Below, piece by piece: positions 19,329 through 28,383 of a stretch of 64,000 nt of DNA. The position numbers and the translations under genes are program-made. The notes beneath the pieces were generated by a model that saw only the letters and a list, made by a program, of their open reading frames with translations, ran no database searches and was not told the origin of the DNA. This stretch comes from CAZTDD01 sp964612675 (GTDB taxonomy: Bacteria; Hinthialibacterota; Hinthialibacteria; Hinthialibacterales; JAKPRU01): the NCBI GenBank assembly GCA_964612675.1, contig CAZTDD010000012.1, forward strand, positions 1 to 64,000, in the 5' to 3' direction. How positions within the stretch are numbered: position 1 is the first letter of the stretch; each line of letters begins with the position of its first letter.

Positions 19329-19330
19329 CG

Positions 19331-21088
19331 TTAGAGAATCTTTAATTCATAGGCATCCTGCAGCTGATTTCGCGGTCCAGGTTTCTTAAGAACGGAAACC
19401 TGAAGCGTTTCTGCGGGATGCCTCCAATAGCAGACACACCGGTCGTCTATAATTCGCACAAGCGCATCCCAACCGGTGTTGTCCTTGACGTCCTTTTCCT
19501 GTATGCGAAGACAATACGCAACGCATGCTTCCTCAATGTTCGAAAAATCGATTTCCTGCTTCTCGCCGCTATAGAGGACAACGTCAAGGAATGCTTCGTG
19601 TTTTTCTTTGCCGGTTTCGAAGGTGATTTCACGATCTCCAAAACTGGTTATAAGAAAATAAAGCCCGATTTTCATGTTTTCATCGTGAATAATAATTGGT
19701 GCGCCGGATGTGGGATTGTCGGGCAGCTCGATCGAGTCGATATGTCCGCCCATCTCGAATCGCAACCGTAAATCTCGAGCCGAAATCGTAGCGTTTTTCA
19801 CCATATCCAGATTCGGATGCGTATCGCCATAATCGGTGGCGAATGTTACAGCGGTTAGAAGATATCGTTCCTTTTGAACGGAAGCGACAAGCGCTGAGCA
19901 GTAATCGTAACCGTCATGCAGACACCGCATATGCAAATAACGAGGCTTTTCAGGTGTTCCCCAATAGGCGAGCACGGGTCGTTTTTGATTCCAGCAGTCC
20001 GCACGATTTGCAGATCCGAGAGTTGAGTGGCGGCCCAAGAATGTCGTTCCGATGACGGGTAGTTTTCTGCCGTCACGTGACGGGTCTCCCTGTGTGAAGG
20101 TTTCGATGACGGTCTTTTCTTTTTCGAGAGTGTTGTAGAGATGGCGATATTCTGTTGGGCAATTCAAATCGATTTTGTAACGATCCAGTCCCAGCGGAAG
20201 CGGTTCGTTTTCAAAGAATTTCACGGCACCATGTGTGCCTGCTTGAATAAATGCGAGTGTACCGGCACGCTCATTGAGCAACGTGGCGTAACAGCGGCTG
20301 TGCGGACCCGCCCACTGCCGTGTGGGGGGATGAAAATGACACGCGGCGTGTTTCCACGCCATGTCATGAATTTCACGAATCAGTCGACAGGTTTCTTTGT
20401 CCTCGGCGTCCATCAGTATTCGTGAGAGCTCGGTAATGGCAACGACGGTATATGTCGGACTATTGTACTCGTTGAACGATCCTTGGTCGGTCACATACTC
20501 ATAGACTCGTTTGGCTCGTTTTTGGGCGTATTCCAATAAATCGGGTATATTGAATGTTTCGGCCGTTACCACTGTCACGTACGTTCCCATAATCGCGATA
20601 TTGGTATAGCCGGGACCGACATTCCTTCGCTCGACGGAACGTGCGGCATGGATAATGCTTTCTTTGAGCAGATTGACAACGTTGGACGGAAGGCGATCTT
20701 TGTGTTTGCGATAGGCGGCAAGAAGTTGAACCCCGCAGAAATCCGCCCAGTTCCAGTCGGGTGGCGACATTTTGTCAAGCGGTTCCTCGAGATACCACGA
20801 CCAGATCCCGTAGGTCCGCGACTCGGGGTCTTGATCCTGGAGTCCGATCACTCGGACCAGGATATCTATCGCGCGCTGAAGGTATTCTTCGTCTCCGGAA
20901 TCGAGCAAAGCGACGGCGTAAGTCAGCGACGTTCGTGTCGGGTGCACCGTGCCGCTTTTGAGTGTCGTATGATACCCGGCTTTCGATACCCTCGATGTCA
21001 CCATTTTTTCGAGGGGATCGTAGCGGTCTTCATATTCCTCCAAGGCCAGATTCAGCGATTTTCGTTGTTCTTTGGTCAGGTCTGCCAT
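19331..21088 (-). CDS. uncharacterised alpha-helical protein, lyase-barrel-like
   Basis: A 585-aa cytoplasm-type protein without signal peptide or membrane segment. The N-terminal 300 residues are helical with aromatic and glycine patterns (GIWSWYLEEPLD, PPDWNWADFCGVQLL, GPGYTNIAIMGTYV, SFNEYNSPTYTVVAI). They recall the (alpha/alpha)6 barrels of alginate lyase/heparinase II-type enzymes. The C-terminal part looks beta-rich. I recognise no named family. The ATG at 21088 has GGAG seven bases upstream. It diverges from the BNR-repeat gene, whose putative start lies 31 bp away, so the two may share a regulatory region. Confidence 0.6.
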   Translation of the reverse strand: MADLTKEQRKSLNLALEEYEDRYDPLEKMVTSRVSKAGYHTTLKSGTVHPTRTSLTYAVALLDSGDEEYLQRAIDILVRVIGLQDQDPESRTYGIWSWYLEEPLDKMSPPDWNWADFCGVQLLAAYRKHKDRLPSNVVNLLKESIIHAARSVERRNVGPGYTNIAIMGTYVTVVTAETFNIPDLLEYAQKRAKRVYEYVTDQGSFNEYNSPTYTVVAITELSRILMDAEDKETCRLIREIHDMAWKHAACHFHPPTRQWAGPHSRCYATLLNERAGTLAFIQAGTHGAVKFFENEPLPLGLDRYKIDLNCPTEYRHLYNTLEKEKTVIETFTQGDPSRDGRKLPVIGTTFLGRHSTLGSANRADCWNQKRPVLAYWGTPEKPRYLHMRCLHDGYDYCSALVASVQKERYLLTAVTFATDYGDTHPNLDMVKNATISARDLRLRFEMGGHIDSIELPDNPTSGAPIIIHDENMKIGLYFLITSFGDREITFETGKEKHEAFLDVVLYSGEKQEIDFSNIEEACVAYCLRIQEKDVKDNTGWDALVRIIDDRCVCYWRHPAETLQVSVLKKPGPRNQLQDAYELKIL

Positions 21089-21119
21089 CACCGGACTCCT
21101 TCTGTTTGGCTACAATGGG

Positions 21120-23546
21120 ATGAAGTATGAAGCAAACATCCGATTATCTGAAGGTCGCCAATTGATCGTACATACTCAGACTGGATATAGGTTCCTCCTG
21201 TGGTGTGGGGTCTTCGTCGCGGCGCTTCTCTCGTGTGCGGTGGCGGGAATCCGTGCGGACAGTGTCACTGGCTGGGAGATCCTGGGGCCGGGTGGGGGCG
21301 GCACGATGCTTCGTCCGACGATTAGCCCTCACGGTCCCGACGTTGCCATTGTTAGTTGCGATATGACCGGCTCCTACATCACAGTTGACGGCGGCCAAAG
21401 CTGGCGCATCTTTAATCTTGGATCCCGGGTTGACAGCGTGGCTTTCGATCCATCGGATGACGAGACGATTTACGCGGGAACCAATGGACTCTATCGGTCC
21501 GAAGACCGCGGCATGACGTGGCAGTTGATTTGGCCCGATCCAGAAACGATTCTTCGCAAACGGGTACGAGGCGATCATGCGGGCGTCTCTTTTGTGGCTG
21601 AAGGCGGCTATCCCGGCGGACGGGTCAAACTTATTCGCGTCGATCCCGATGACTCGAACTGCATATATGTAGGGTTTGACGGGAACCCCCAATTGTATAC
21701 GAGCGAAGACGGCGGCGTGTCGTGGTCGACACTCAGGACTTTTCGCGGCCGCCGTTTTTATCGACTGTTCATCGATCCTAATTCACCGGCCAACAATAGA
21801 AATCTTTACGTATTCACGGATATGGGGCTGACTGTCCGAATTGACGGAAAATGGGAGGAATCGTATTCCGATTTTCCCGCCGGCCCGATTCGGCATGTCG
21901 CCGGCGGGTTTCGGTATGAAGACGGCAACCCTGTTTTTGTCGTTGTTATCCCCACGCAGGACCGGGAAGGTCGTCTGACCGGCGGAGTTTTGCGTTCCAC
22001 CGACGGCGGTCGGACGTGGCTGGACGGAAACAACGGATTTCCGCGAGTGATTGATGAAAGCGGCTCGCTGCGCCTTCCACGTTTTCGTGACGTGGCCTGC
22101 AGCGAAATGTTCCCCGATACGCTCTATATCAAAATCGGAGATGAACTACCGTACGGCCAGGCGCATGTTGTACCCGGTTTCATTTTTAATCCACCGCCTA
22201 CCTGGGACAGAACATCGGGGTTCTACAAAAGCACGGACGGCGGCACGAACTGGAGTTGTTTACAAAAATGGAACTGGGATCTGGCACCATTGGCCATCGA
22301 TGGCGGATGGATCAACTCCCGGTTCGGGACGGAGTATATGCAGCTTGGGGATTTGGGCGTCTCCCCCACCAATCCTTCCATTTGCTATTCCACCGACCTG
22401 TATCGTGCGCTCAAAACGGAGAACGGCGGAGAAAACTGGTTTCCAGTCTATTGCCGCCAATTGGAAGACGGTAGCGTAACGACACGCGGTCTCGATGTGA
22501 CCACGTGCTACGGCGTTCATTTCGATCCGTTTATCAAAAACCGAATGTTTGTGACGTACACCGATATCGGACTTTTCAAAAGCGAGAATCGCGGCGAATC
22601 GTGGCGGAGTGCGCTGGATGGCGTTCCGCATGCGTGGTGGAACACAGCGTACTGGATGGTTTTCGATCCCGATGTCCGAGGCAAGATGTGGGCGGTTTGG
22701 GGAAGCGCGCACGATCTTCCGCGTCACAAGATGTTCCGTCATGGGAACGTCGATAAATGGCGGGGCGGGGTAACGGTCAGTGTCGACGGTGGCGATACGT
22801 GGCGGCCCGCCGATCCCGGTCTTCCGGACAACACTTCCTATACCCATATTCTGCTCGATCCGAAGTCACCTGAGAATCAGCGCACACTATATGCGTGCGG
22901 ATTCGGAAAGGGAGTCTACAAGTCGATCGATGACGGAGAAACGTGGGAGTTGCGAAACACGGGTCTCGGTGAGAATTTGAATGTCTGGAGAATGGAAAGA
23001 AACACTCGGGGAGATTTGTATCTTGTTGTTTTCCGCGATTACCGGGGGAATCGGGAGACTGCTGGAGCAGTCTATTTTTCGGATAATGGAGCACAATCGT
23101 GGACCCTGTTGAATTTGCCGGAGCGGGTGACCGGTCCCTCGGAGATCGCTGCGCATCCGGAGAACACTGATGTTTTGTATCTTGCGGCGTGGGGTGAATC
23201 GGAATCCGGTCTTGCCGCAGACGGCGGTGTCTTTCGCTCAGAAGATGCTGGGACCAGTTGGACGCGGGTTCTCGACCGGGCGGAATATGTCTATTCGGTG
23301 ACGGTGGACCCTGAAAATCCGAAGCGTGTTTACGCCGGCACATTTGAAAGCGCAGCGTTTGCGAGTTTTGACGGCGGCGACAATTGGGAACGCGTGCGAG
23401 GGTACAATTTCAAATGGGGACATCGAGTTGTCCCGGATCCGTATGATACTCAGAAGATTTATATCACCACTTTCGGAGGCAGCGTGTGGTATGGCCCCCG
23501 GCTGGGAGTGGGCTCTTCGGTTGTTGAAGACGTTATTGAGCCGTGA
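21120..23546 (+). CDS. secreted BNR/VPS10-type beta-propeller protein (sialidase- or xyloglucanase-like)
   Basis: An 808-aa exported protein (hydrophobic leader RFLLWCGVFVAALLSCAVAG). It contains many Asp-box/BNR elements: SxDxGxxW in TVDGGQSWRIF, SEDRGMTWQLI, TSEDGGVSWSTL, STDGGRTWLDG, KSENRGESWRS, SVDGGDTWRPA, KSIDDGETWEL and later. This fold is used by sialidases, GH74 xyloglucanases and photosystem assembly factor Ycf48; the catalytic residues cannot be assigned, so the function stays open. The start is uncertain: ATG 21120 lacks a ribosome site, and a TTG at 21162 with GAAGG seven bases upstream is also possible. It is followed 45 bp later by a Tat-exported protein in the same direction, likely an operon. 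Confidence 0.72.
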   Translation: MKYEANIRLSEGRQLIVHTQTGYRFLLWCGVFVAALLSCAVAGIRADSVTGWEILGPGGGGTMLRPTISPHGPDVAIVSCDMTGSYITVDGGQSWRIFNLGSRVDSVAFDPSDDETIYAGTNGLYRSEDRGMTWQLIWPDPETILRKRVRGDHAGVSFVAEGGYPGGRVKLIRVDPDDSNCIYVGFDGNPQLYTSEDGGVSWSTLRTFRGRRFYRLFIDPNSPANNRNLYVFTDMGLTVRIDGKWEESYSDFPAGPIRHVAGGFRYEDGNPVFVVVIPTQDREGRLTGGVLRSTDGGRTWLDGNNGFPRVIDESGSLRLPRFRDVACSEMFPDTLYIKIGDELPYGQAHVVPGFIFNPPPTWDRTSGFYKSTDGGTNWSCLQKWNWDLAPLAIDGGWINSRFGTEYMQLGDLGVSPTNPSICYSTDLYRALKTENGGENWFPVYCRQLEDGSVTTRGLDVTTCYGVHFDPFIKNRMFVTYTDIGLFKSENRGESWRSALDGVPHAWWNTAYWMVFDPDVRGKMWAVWGSAHDLPRHKMFRHGNVDKWRGGVTVSVDGGDTWRPADPGLPDNTSYTHILLDPKSPENQRTLYACGFGKGVYKSIDDGETWELRNTGLGENLNVWRMERNTRGDLYLVVFRDYRGNRETAGAVYFSDNGAQSWTLLNLPERVTGPSEIAAHPENTDVLYLAAWGESESGLAADGGVFRSEDAGTSWTRVLDRAEYVYSVTVDPENPKRVYAGTFESAAFASFDGGDNWERVRGYNFKWGHRVVPDPYDTQKIYITTFGGSVWYGPRLGVGSSVVEDVIEP

Positions 23547-23591
23547 GCCCCGGCATGAATTCACGGTAATGAGAAGATAAGGAGATTGAAT

Positions 23592-24587
23592 ATGTGTAGA
23601 TACGTCATCAATCGGCGGCGTTTCTTGCGGAAATCCTCCATAGTGGGTGCGAGCGCACTCGCGGCGCTAAGTCTCGAAGAAAAGGCACTTCTGGCCGCAC
23701 AGGAGAACACTGGCTCGTCTCCACCCGAACTGGGTACGACCTGTCCGTCAGGCAAAATCGGCGACGTGACCATAGGACGCCTGATTTGCGGCGGCAACCT
23801 GATCGGTGGGTACGCCCACAGCCGCGACCTGGTGTATGTTTCCGATCTGTTGAAGGCCTATTTTACGGAAGACAGGGTTTTGGAGACGTTTCGATTGTGC
23901 GAAGAAAACGGTGTAAATACTGTCGTGCTGTATACGGGGCCGTCTCGACACGTGGATACACACAAGATCCTCAACAGGTACTGGAACGAGTGGGGAGGCA
24001 AGATTCAATGGCTTGCTCAAATCAATCCGTCCGAGGAAGATCCGACAGCGAGCGCACAAGAAGCAATCGACAACGGTGCAATCGGCGCGTTTATTTTGGG
24101 CAACGTGGGGGATGAGTGGGTCCGCAGCGGAAAGATCGACTTGGTTGAAAAAGTAATTTCGCATATCAAGAAGAACGGCCTGATTGCGGGAGTAGCAGGA
24201 CACAATATTCATGTATCCATTCAGTGTGAGAAAGCCGGAATCGATCCCGATTTCTATATGAAAACTTTGCACAGTACCGACTACTGGTCGTCACGTCGCT
24301 CCGATCAGGAAAAAGATGTTATCGACAATTATAGTGTGGATAATTATTGGGATAAATATCCTGAGAAGACCATTGACTTCATGAAAACGCTCAAGAAGCC
24401 GTGGATTGCCTACAAAGTACTCGCGGCAGGCGCTATTCGTCCGAACGAGGGGTTTGAATACGCATTCAATAACGGTGCGGATTTCCTTTGTGTCGGCATG
24501 TATGACTTCCAGATTCGAGAGGACGTTATTGTTGCGAGGAATGCGGTTTCGAAGAGTCAGTCGAGGGAGCGTCCGTGGATGGGCTGA
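23592..24587 (+). CDS. Tat-exported TIM-barrel protein (aldo/keto reductase-like)
   Basis: A 331-aa protein with a Tat leader (NRRRFLRKSSIVGASALAAL). The body shows a barrel-like repeat of hydrophobic strands and helices with GRLICGGNLIGGYAHSRDL near the N-terminus and KPWIAYKVLAAGAIRP late. This resembles secreted aldo/keto reductase-like proteins of Planctomycetes, but no cofactor site is clear. The ATG at 23592 has AAGGAG seven bases upstream. It follows the BNR protein by 45 bp and probably shares its transcript. Its last 62 bp overlap the end of the SGNH gene on the minus strand. Confidence 0.65.
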   Translation: MCRYVINRRRFLRKSSIVGASALAALSLEEKALLAAQENTGSSPPELGTTCPSGKIGDVTIGRLICGGNLIGGYAHSRDLVYVSDLLKAYFTEDRVLETFRLCEENGVNTVVLYTGPSRHVDTHKILNRYWNEWGGKIQWLAQINPSEEDPTASAQEAIDNGAIGAFILGNVGDEWVRSGKIDLVEKVISHIKKNGLIAGVAGHNIHVSIQCEKAGIDPDFYMKTLHSTDYWSSRRSDQEKDVIDNYSVDNYWDKYPEKTIDFMKTLKKPWIAYKVLAAGAIRPNEGFEYAFNNGADFLCVGMYDFQIREDVIVARNAVSKSQSRERPWMG

Positions 24588-25860
24588 GGTAGGTTTCACG
24601 GATTTTCCGTGCGAGTGTTTTTCCGATAAGTACATGACCGAGTGTGTCGTAATGACATTCGTCGATGAACCGTGATGCGAAGAATTCCCCAAGATCCGAC
24701 TCGCGGACCTTGTCGCCCTGCTTGCGTAATCTCCGTATAAGCGGATCGTCCAGTTTTTCATTGACGGACCGGATGGCGTCACGACTGGTGAGTACTGGAA
24801 CTGTTTCTTCGGACGCCATTGTATGAAGAATTTCAAAATAGGTTTTTTGACTTCGAAGAACCGCCTCTCCGTGGAGCGATCCTGTCGGAGTGTGATCCAG
24901 GAATCTTTCGCGTGCTTTTTCTTTCTCTTCCAAGGCTGTATAGCAAGACCCTTCAAGGTAATTACTGTAGGCAAATACGGCAACATGTCTTTCCTCTCTA
25001 GACTCATGAAGAGTTTTCAGTGCCTCGGTGAACTTTCCTTGTTCTATTTCAGCGGCCGCCTTCTCGGCTGCGTTGAATACGGTCGGGTTTTGACAAAGCA
25101 AAAGAAAGAAGGGCTGAATGTTGTTTTCATGACAAATCGAGAGGAAACGTTCCGTTTCACCTCGAAAAACTGCGGGTGGCACGCGTACTTCGACGGTATT
25201 TAGCAGCGGTGGATTATCGCGTAGGTGTTCTAGTTTTCGCTTTCCAAGGTTCGAAGAAATTGCAAACAGAGTTTTACTCCAGTGGAGCACATCCACAAAA
25301 CTGCGCAACAAGGCAATTCGTCGAAACGATTTCGGAGAATCCGGCGGGGTGAGGACAATGTACCTGCGGTCATTGTAGCCGACTGCAAAGACTGCGATAT
25401 CCGGCTTGTAGGGCAATACCTGCTCCAGTTTTGCCCGGCATTGTACCGCTGTGTAGCCCGGTGTACCTGCGTTGATGACTTCTACGGTACTGTCTTGGCA
25501 TCGCAGCTCGCTCTGCAATACGGAGCAGTAGGTCATGTCGTCCGAGACCGCCATCCCGTATGTTCGGGAATCGCCGAGGATGAGAATTCGCAGTTCGGGA
25601 TGAGAGCCGACGGAGTATTCCTGCTCACCGCGAAGTCCGGAGGAGTTTGTATGATAGGCGCGGCCGGCGATGTTGGTGGCGATGAAGGGCCTAAGTTCCC
25701 ACAGAGTCTGTCGATCCCACCGGTAGTATTGCCGATCTGGAGGGCAGGGTACTGAATACTGTTGGCCGATATAGACGTCGAGAAGCAGCAGAGCGGTCAC
25801 AGTAGCGAGAATGCAGAGAATCTGTTTTCTCCGGCTAAGCCGAATAGGAAATAATCTCAC
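24526..25860 (-). CDS. membrane-anchored SGNH-fold hydrolase
   Basis: A 444-aa protein with one N-terminal membrane segment (ILCILATVTALLLLDVYI), then an SGNH/GDSL-type domain. Blocks are visible: I GDSRTYGM, II GTPGYTA, III GYNDRR, and block V DECHYDTLGH with the catalytic His. The middle insertion has a helical, TPR-like stretch. Relatives remove or add O-acetyl groups on polysaccharides. The GTG start at 25860 has only a weak upstream signal. It converges with the previous gene, overlapping it by 62 bp. The 262 bp to the next gene hold no clear feature. Confidence 0.72.
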   Translation of the reverse strand: MRLFPIRLSRRKQILCILATVTALLLLDVYIGQQYSVPCPPDRQYYRWDRQTLWELRPFIATNIAGRAYHTNSSGLRGEQEYSVGSHPELRILILGDSRTYGMAVSDDMTYCSVLQSELRCQDSTVEVINAGTPGYTAVQCRAKLEQVLPYKPDIAVFAVGYNDRRYIVLTPPDSPKSFRRIALLRSFVDVLHWSKTLFAISSNLGKRKLEHLRDNPPLLNTVEVRVPPAVFRGETERFLSICHENNIQPFFLLLCQNPTVFNAAEKAAAEIEQGKFTEALKTLHESREERHVAVFAYSNYLEGSCYTALEEKEKARERFLDHTPTGSLHGEAVLRSQKTYFEILHTMASEETVPVLTSRDAIRSVNEKLDDPLIRRLRKQGDKVRESDLGEFFASRFIDECHYDTLGHVLIGKTLARKIRETYLSPSTDAPSTDSSKPHSSQQ

Positions 25861-26122
25861 AGTTTGGTTTCCGCCTGAAGATGTATGAGTTGTGCTCGTT
25901 TCTTACAGTACCATTGGACGGAGAGGAACTGGAATGTTGTTTTCCGTCCCGGTTCGACTTTTCTTGCTTTCAATGTTGTCTGAATCACCTGGATTATTGA
26001 CGCTTGTGCCGTGCTGCGGTATTGTTGTCCCGCTAATCAAGTGGTTGCTGTAGCTTGGTATGGTTGAAGTTCCACCCAAAACAGAGGGGAGGAGTGGATA
26101 GACTCGATCAGGTGATAAAGGA

Positions 26123-26449
26123 ATGCCGGTTCAATCCGTCGAAAAAGGTTCTGTATACATAGTCTCTATCTCAGACCGGTTTTCACTCGAAGACTCCCTC
26201 GAATTCGGCCGTACAATGAAAGAAGCGGTCAAGGGGGAAAGCAAGACGATCATCGTTGTTGTAGCTGTCACGCTGATCAATAGCCACTGTCTCGGCACAA
26301 TCTTCGCCGGATACCGAGAAGCGCGGCAAAAGGAGAAAACGGTGAAATTGGTATGCGACCGTCCGCACTCGATAAGCGCCCTTCGGCGTTTCGACCCATC
26401 CGGGTCGATTCCCATATTCGAGACGGTCGAGCAAGCGTTGGTGGAATGA
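26123..26449 (+). CDS. STAS-domain anti-anti-sigma factor-like protein
   Basis: A 108-aa single-domain protein whose pattern fits STAS: an initial beta strand (VYIVSISDRF), a central strand plus loop carrying the regulatory Ser (VTLINSHCLGTIF, matching the IDSxGLG loop), and the last helix after SGSIPIFETVEQAL. In classical systems the Ser is phosphorylated by an anti-sigma kinase, which sets binding to it. The Ser is present, but the loop has His and Cys where Ser/Gly are usual. No sigma or anti-sigma gene is adjacent, so the partner is unknown. A ribosome-site-like GGTGAT precedes the ATG. Confidence 0.7.
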   Translation: MPVQSVEKGSVYIVSISDRFSLEDSLEFGRTMKEAVKGESKTIIVVVAVTLINSHCLGTIFAGYREARQKEKTVKLVCDRPHSISALRRFDPSGSIPIFETVEQALVE

Positions 26450-26546
26450 CTCCTGACGACGCCGTTTGTTTATGGTAGTGCTTGATGCACGAATCCGATC
26501 TTCAATCAGCACGAAACCCAGAAACGGAAGATGTGAGGTTTTTTCC

Positions 26547-27806
26547 ATGATTATTCGAAGAATGTCTCCAGAATCCCCGTTCGTTCGCTTTGCCCTCTTT
26601 TTTTGTGTATTGACTCTTTTCGGGTGCTTGCCCGCAACGTCTACATTGCAGGCGGACCCTCTGCATGAAACGGATTTCATCTTCGATCCGGAGGAAGAGA
26701 GTCACGGCCATGTGCATGCTTCATGTATCGTTGCATGTCCAAACGGCGACCTGCTTGCGGTTTGGTATGAGAATGGACCAACTCGCGATGACTATTACTA
26801 CACCCTGGATGCAGACAAAAGCGATAACGTCCGAATCGGCGCGGCGCGAAAGCGAGAGGGCGCTGCCGAATGGAACGATCCGTTTGTGATATCGGATACT
26901 TTTGGTGTTTCCGACAACAACCCGTGTATGGTTATCGACAATGAAGATCGGCTTTGGCTTTTCCATACCGCGATGCTTGGCGCACCCCTGCATACATGGG
27001 GCGGAACAATCGTCAAGTATAAGGTCTCGTCCGACTATGACGGTCCGGGTGTGCCGCAGTGGGATCTGGAGGATATTCTGGTTGTGCACCCTAATGGGTT
27101 GGATGCTGTCGTTGCGGAGACGGCAAATGATCTGCGTCGGTTTGCAGATCGTAACAACAGTAACGAGCAGATAGCCGATGAATTGCTCCAGCGCCTTGGA
27201 AGTGTATATATGCGCCGATTCGGATGGATGACGCGTGCCCATCCGACAATCCTGTCCGATGGGACGCTGCTTCTGCCGTTTGCCAACGAGAATTTCAACG
27301 CGGCGGCGATGGCGTTCACGCGCGACGGGAAAACGTGGACATTTTCCGAGGTTGTACCGGGAGAATTAGGTATCACGCAGCCGACTGTGGCCCACTTGAG
27401 CGATGGGCGGCTTTTGGCGTTCTTCCGTGACGCAGCGGGAGTGGAAAACCGGATCCACCGTAGCATCTCTACAGACAATGGGCGGACATGGAGCCCCGCA
27501 GAAAGCACGGATTTGCCCAATCCCGGTGCTGGGATCGAACTGATTTCGCTCAAGTCCGGTGAATTGCTACTAGTATACAATGACAAGGCAGACGGTCCGC
27601 GAGACAGTCTAGCAATCTCGATATCCGATGATGACGGCAAAACATGGAAATGGACACGGCACGTTGAAAGCATTCCAGGCGGTCGTTTCGATTATCCATC
27701 GGTTGTCCAGGCGAATGATGGAACCCTACATCTTTCGTACAGCTACAATCTCGAAACGATTAAGCACGTTCACTTCAATGTTGAGTGGGTGAAGGATGGA
27801 GAATAG
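26547..27806 (+). CDS. sialidase-family (BNR_2) lipoprotein
   Basis: A 419-aa exported protein. The start at 26547 is chosen because GAGG lies eight bases upstream and it opens directly on a signal sequence (FALFFCVLTLFGC), which could be a lipobox ending at Cys27. Asp boxes are seen in TRDGKTWTF, STDNGRTWSP and SDDDGKTWKW, with propeller repeats throughout. The family includes exo-alpha-sialidases, but key arginines are not assignable by eye, so another sugar target is possible. The gene is followed by a large hairpin at 27834..27903. Confidence 0.78.
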   Translation: MIIRRMSPESPFVRFALFFCVLTLFGCLPATSTLQADPLHETDFIFDPEEESHGHVHASCIVACPNGDLLAVWYENGPTRDDYYYTLDADKSDNVRIGAARKREGAAEWNDPFVISDTFGVSDNNPCMVIDNEDRLWLFHTAMLGAPLHTWGGTIVKYKVSSDYDGPGVPQWDLEDILVVHPNGLDAVVAETANDLRRFADRNNSNEQIADELLQRLGSVYMRRFGWMTRAHPTILSDGTLLLPFANENFNAAAMAFTRDGKTWTFSEVVPGELGITQPTVAHLSDGRLLAFFRDAAGVENRIHRSISTDNGRTWSPAESTDLPNPGAGIELISLKSGELLLVYNDKADGPRDSLAISISDDDGKTWKWTRHVESIPGGRFDYPSVVQANDGTLHLSYSYNLETIKHVHFNVEWVKDGE

Positions 27807-27833
27807 GACGCGAGGACCGATATGGTCGCAATG

Positions 27834-27903
27834 GGGAGGACGAATCTCGCGATGAGTCGACGGGATTGGAAAAGGTCCGGCTCATCGAGAGATTCACCCT
27901 CCC
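27834..27903. terminator. 26-bp imperfect inverted repeat between convergent genes
   Basis: GGGAGGACGAATCTCGCG ATGAGTCG (27834-27859) pairs with CGGCTCATCGAGAGATTCACC CTCCC (27878-27903) at 22 of 26 positions, across an 18-nt loop. It sits between the sialidase stop and the hemerythrin stop on the other strand, so it may stop transcription from both sides. A related element occurs at 15515..15582. Confidence 0.7.
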
Positions 27904-27924
27904 CCCGGTTGTTATCTAAAGCTG

Positions 27925-28383
27925 TCACGGCATGACGTACGCAAGTGGGAAGCGAATGCCCTTTGTATCGCTCAGCTCACGTTTTTTGGCTTTCATGTAT
28001 TTAGCGAACTTGGCATCCAAACGAAGAATGTGTTGTGTATACCAATCCATGACCGTCCTGTTGACCCGGATAACCAAATCGGTTGCCGGACCCGAGCGGC
28101 GGCATTCTTCCTGTAACTGGCGTATTCGGTTCCTGAATTCCCGGTGTTCGGTGCGCTGATCCGGGTATCCGGCGTAGTCCACTTGGTGCATGGTGTGCTC
28201 TTCCAACCGAAAGTGGATGAACGAATAATCGTCCAGGTAACGCAGGAACTCAAATACCTTTTCTTGTCCTTTCTTGCGCGAACAGTCGCTGAAGAACTGA
28301 TTCATTCGCTCAATCAGGCCCTGGGTGTGAAGGTCGATCTGCTGATCCCCGGTCATTAGATGCTCTTCCATTCGAACTTTCAT
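27925..28383 (-). CDS. bacteriohemerythrin-like protein lacking one His ligand
   Basis: A 152-aa hemerythrin-fold protein. Hemerythrins bind O2 at a diiron site made by five His, one Glu and one Asp. Here IDLHTQG, SFIHFRLEE (H then E four on) and TQHILRLD (H then D five on) supply first, second-third and last ligands. In the GYP-x-H-x3-H segment only one His is present (YPDQRTEHREF); three residues before it seem deleted, so one iron ligand is missing or replaced. It may bind one iron, NO, or act as a sensor-like relative. ATG 28383 has GGAGG six bases upstream. It diverges from the redox-complex operon. Confidence 0.82.
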   Translation of the reverse strand: MKVRMEEHLMTGDQQIDLHTQGLIERMNQFFSDCSRKKGQEKVFEFLRYLDDYSFIHFRLEEHTMHQVDYAGYPDQRTEHREFRNRIRQLQEECRRSGPATDLVIRVNRTVMDWYTQHILRLDAKFAKYMKAKKRELSDTKGIRFPLAYVMP

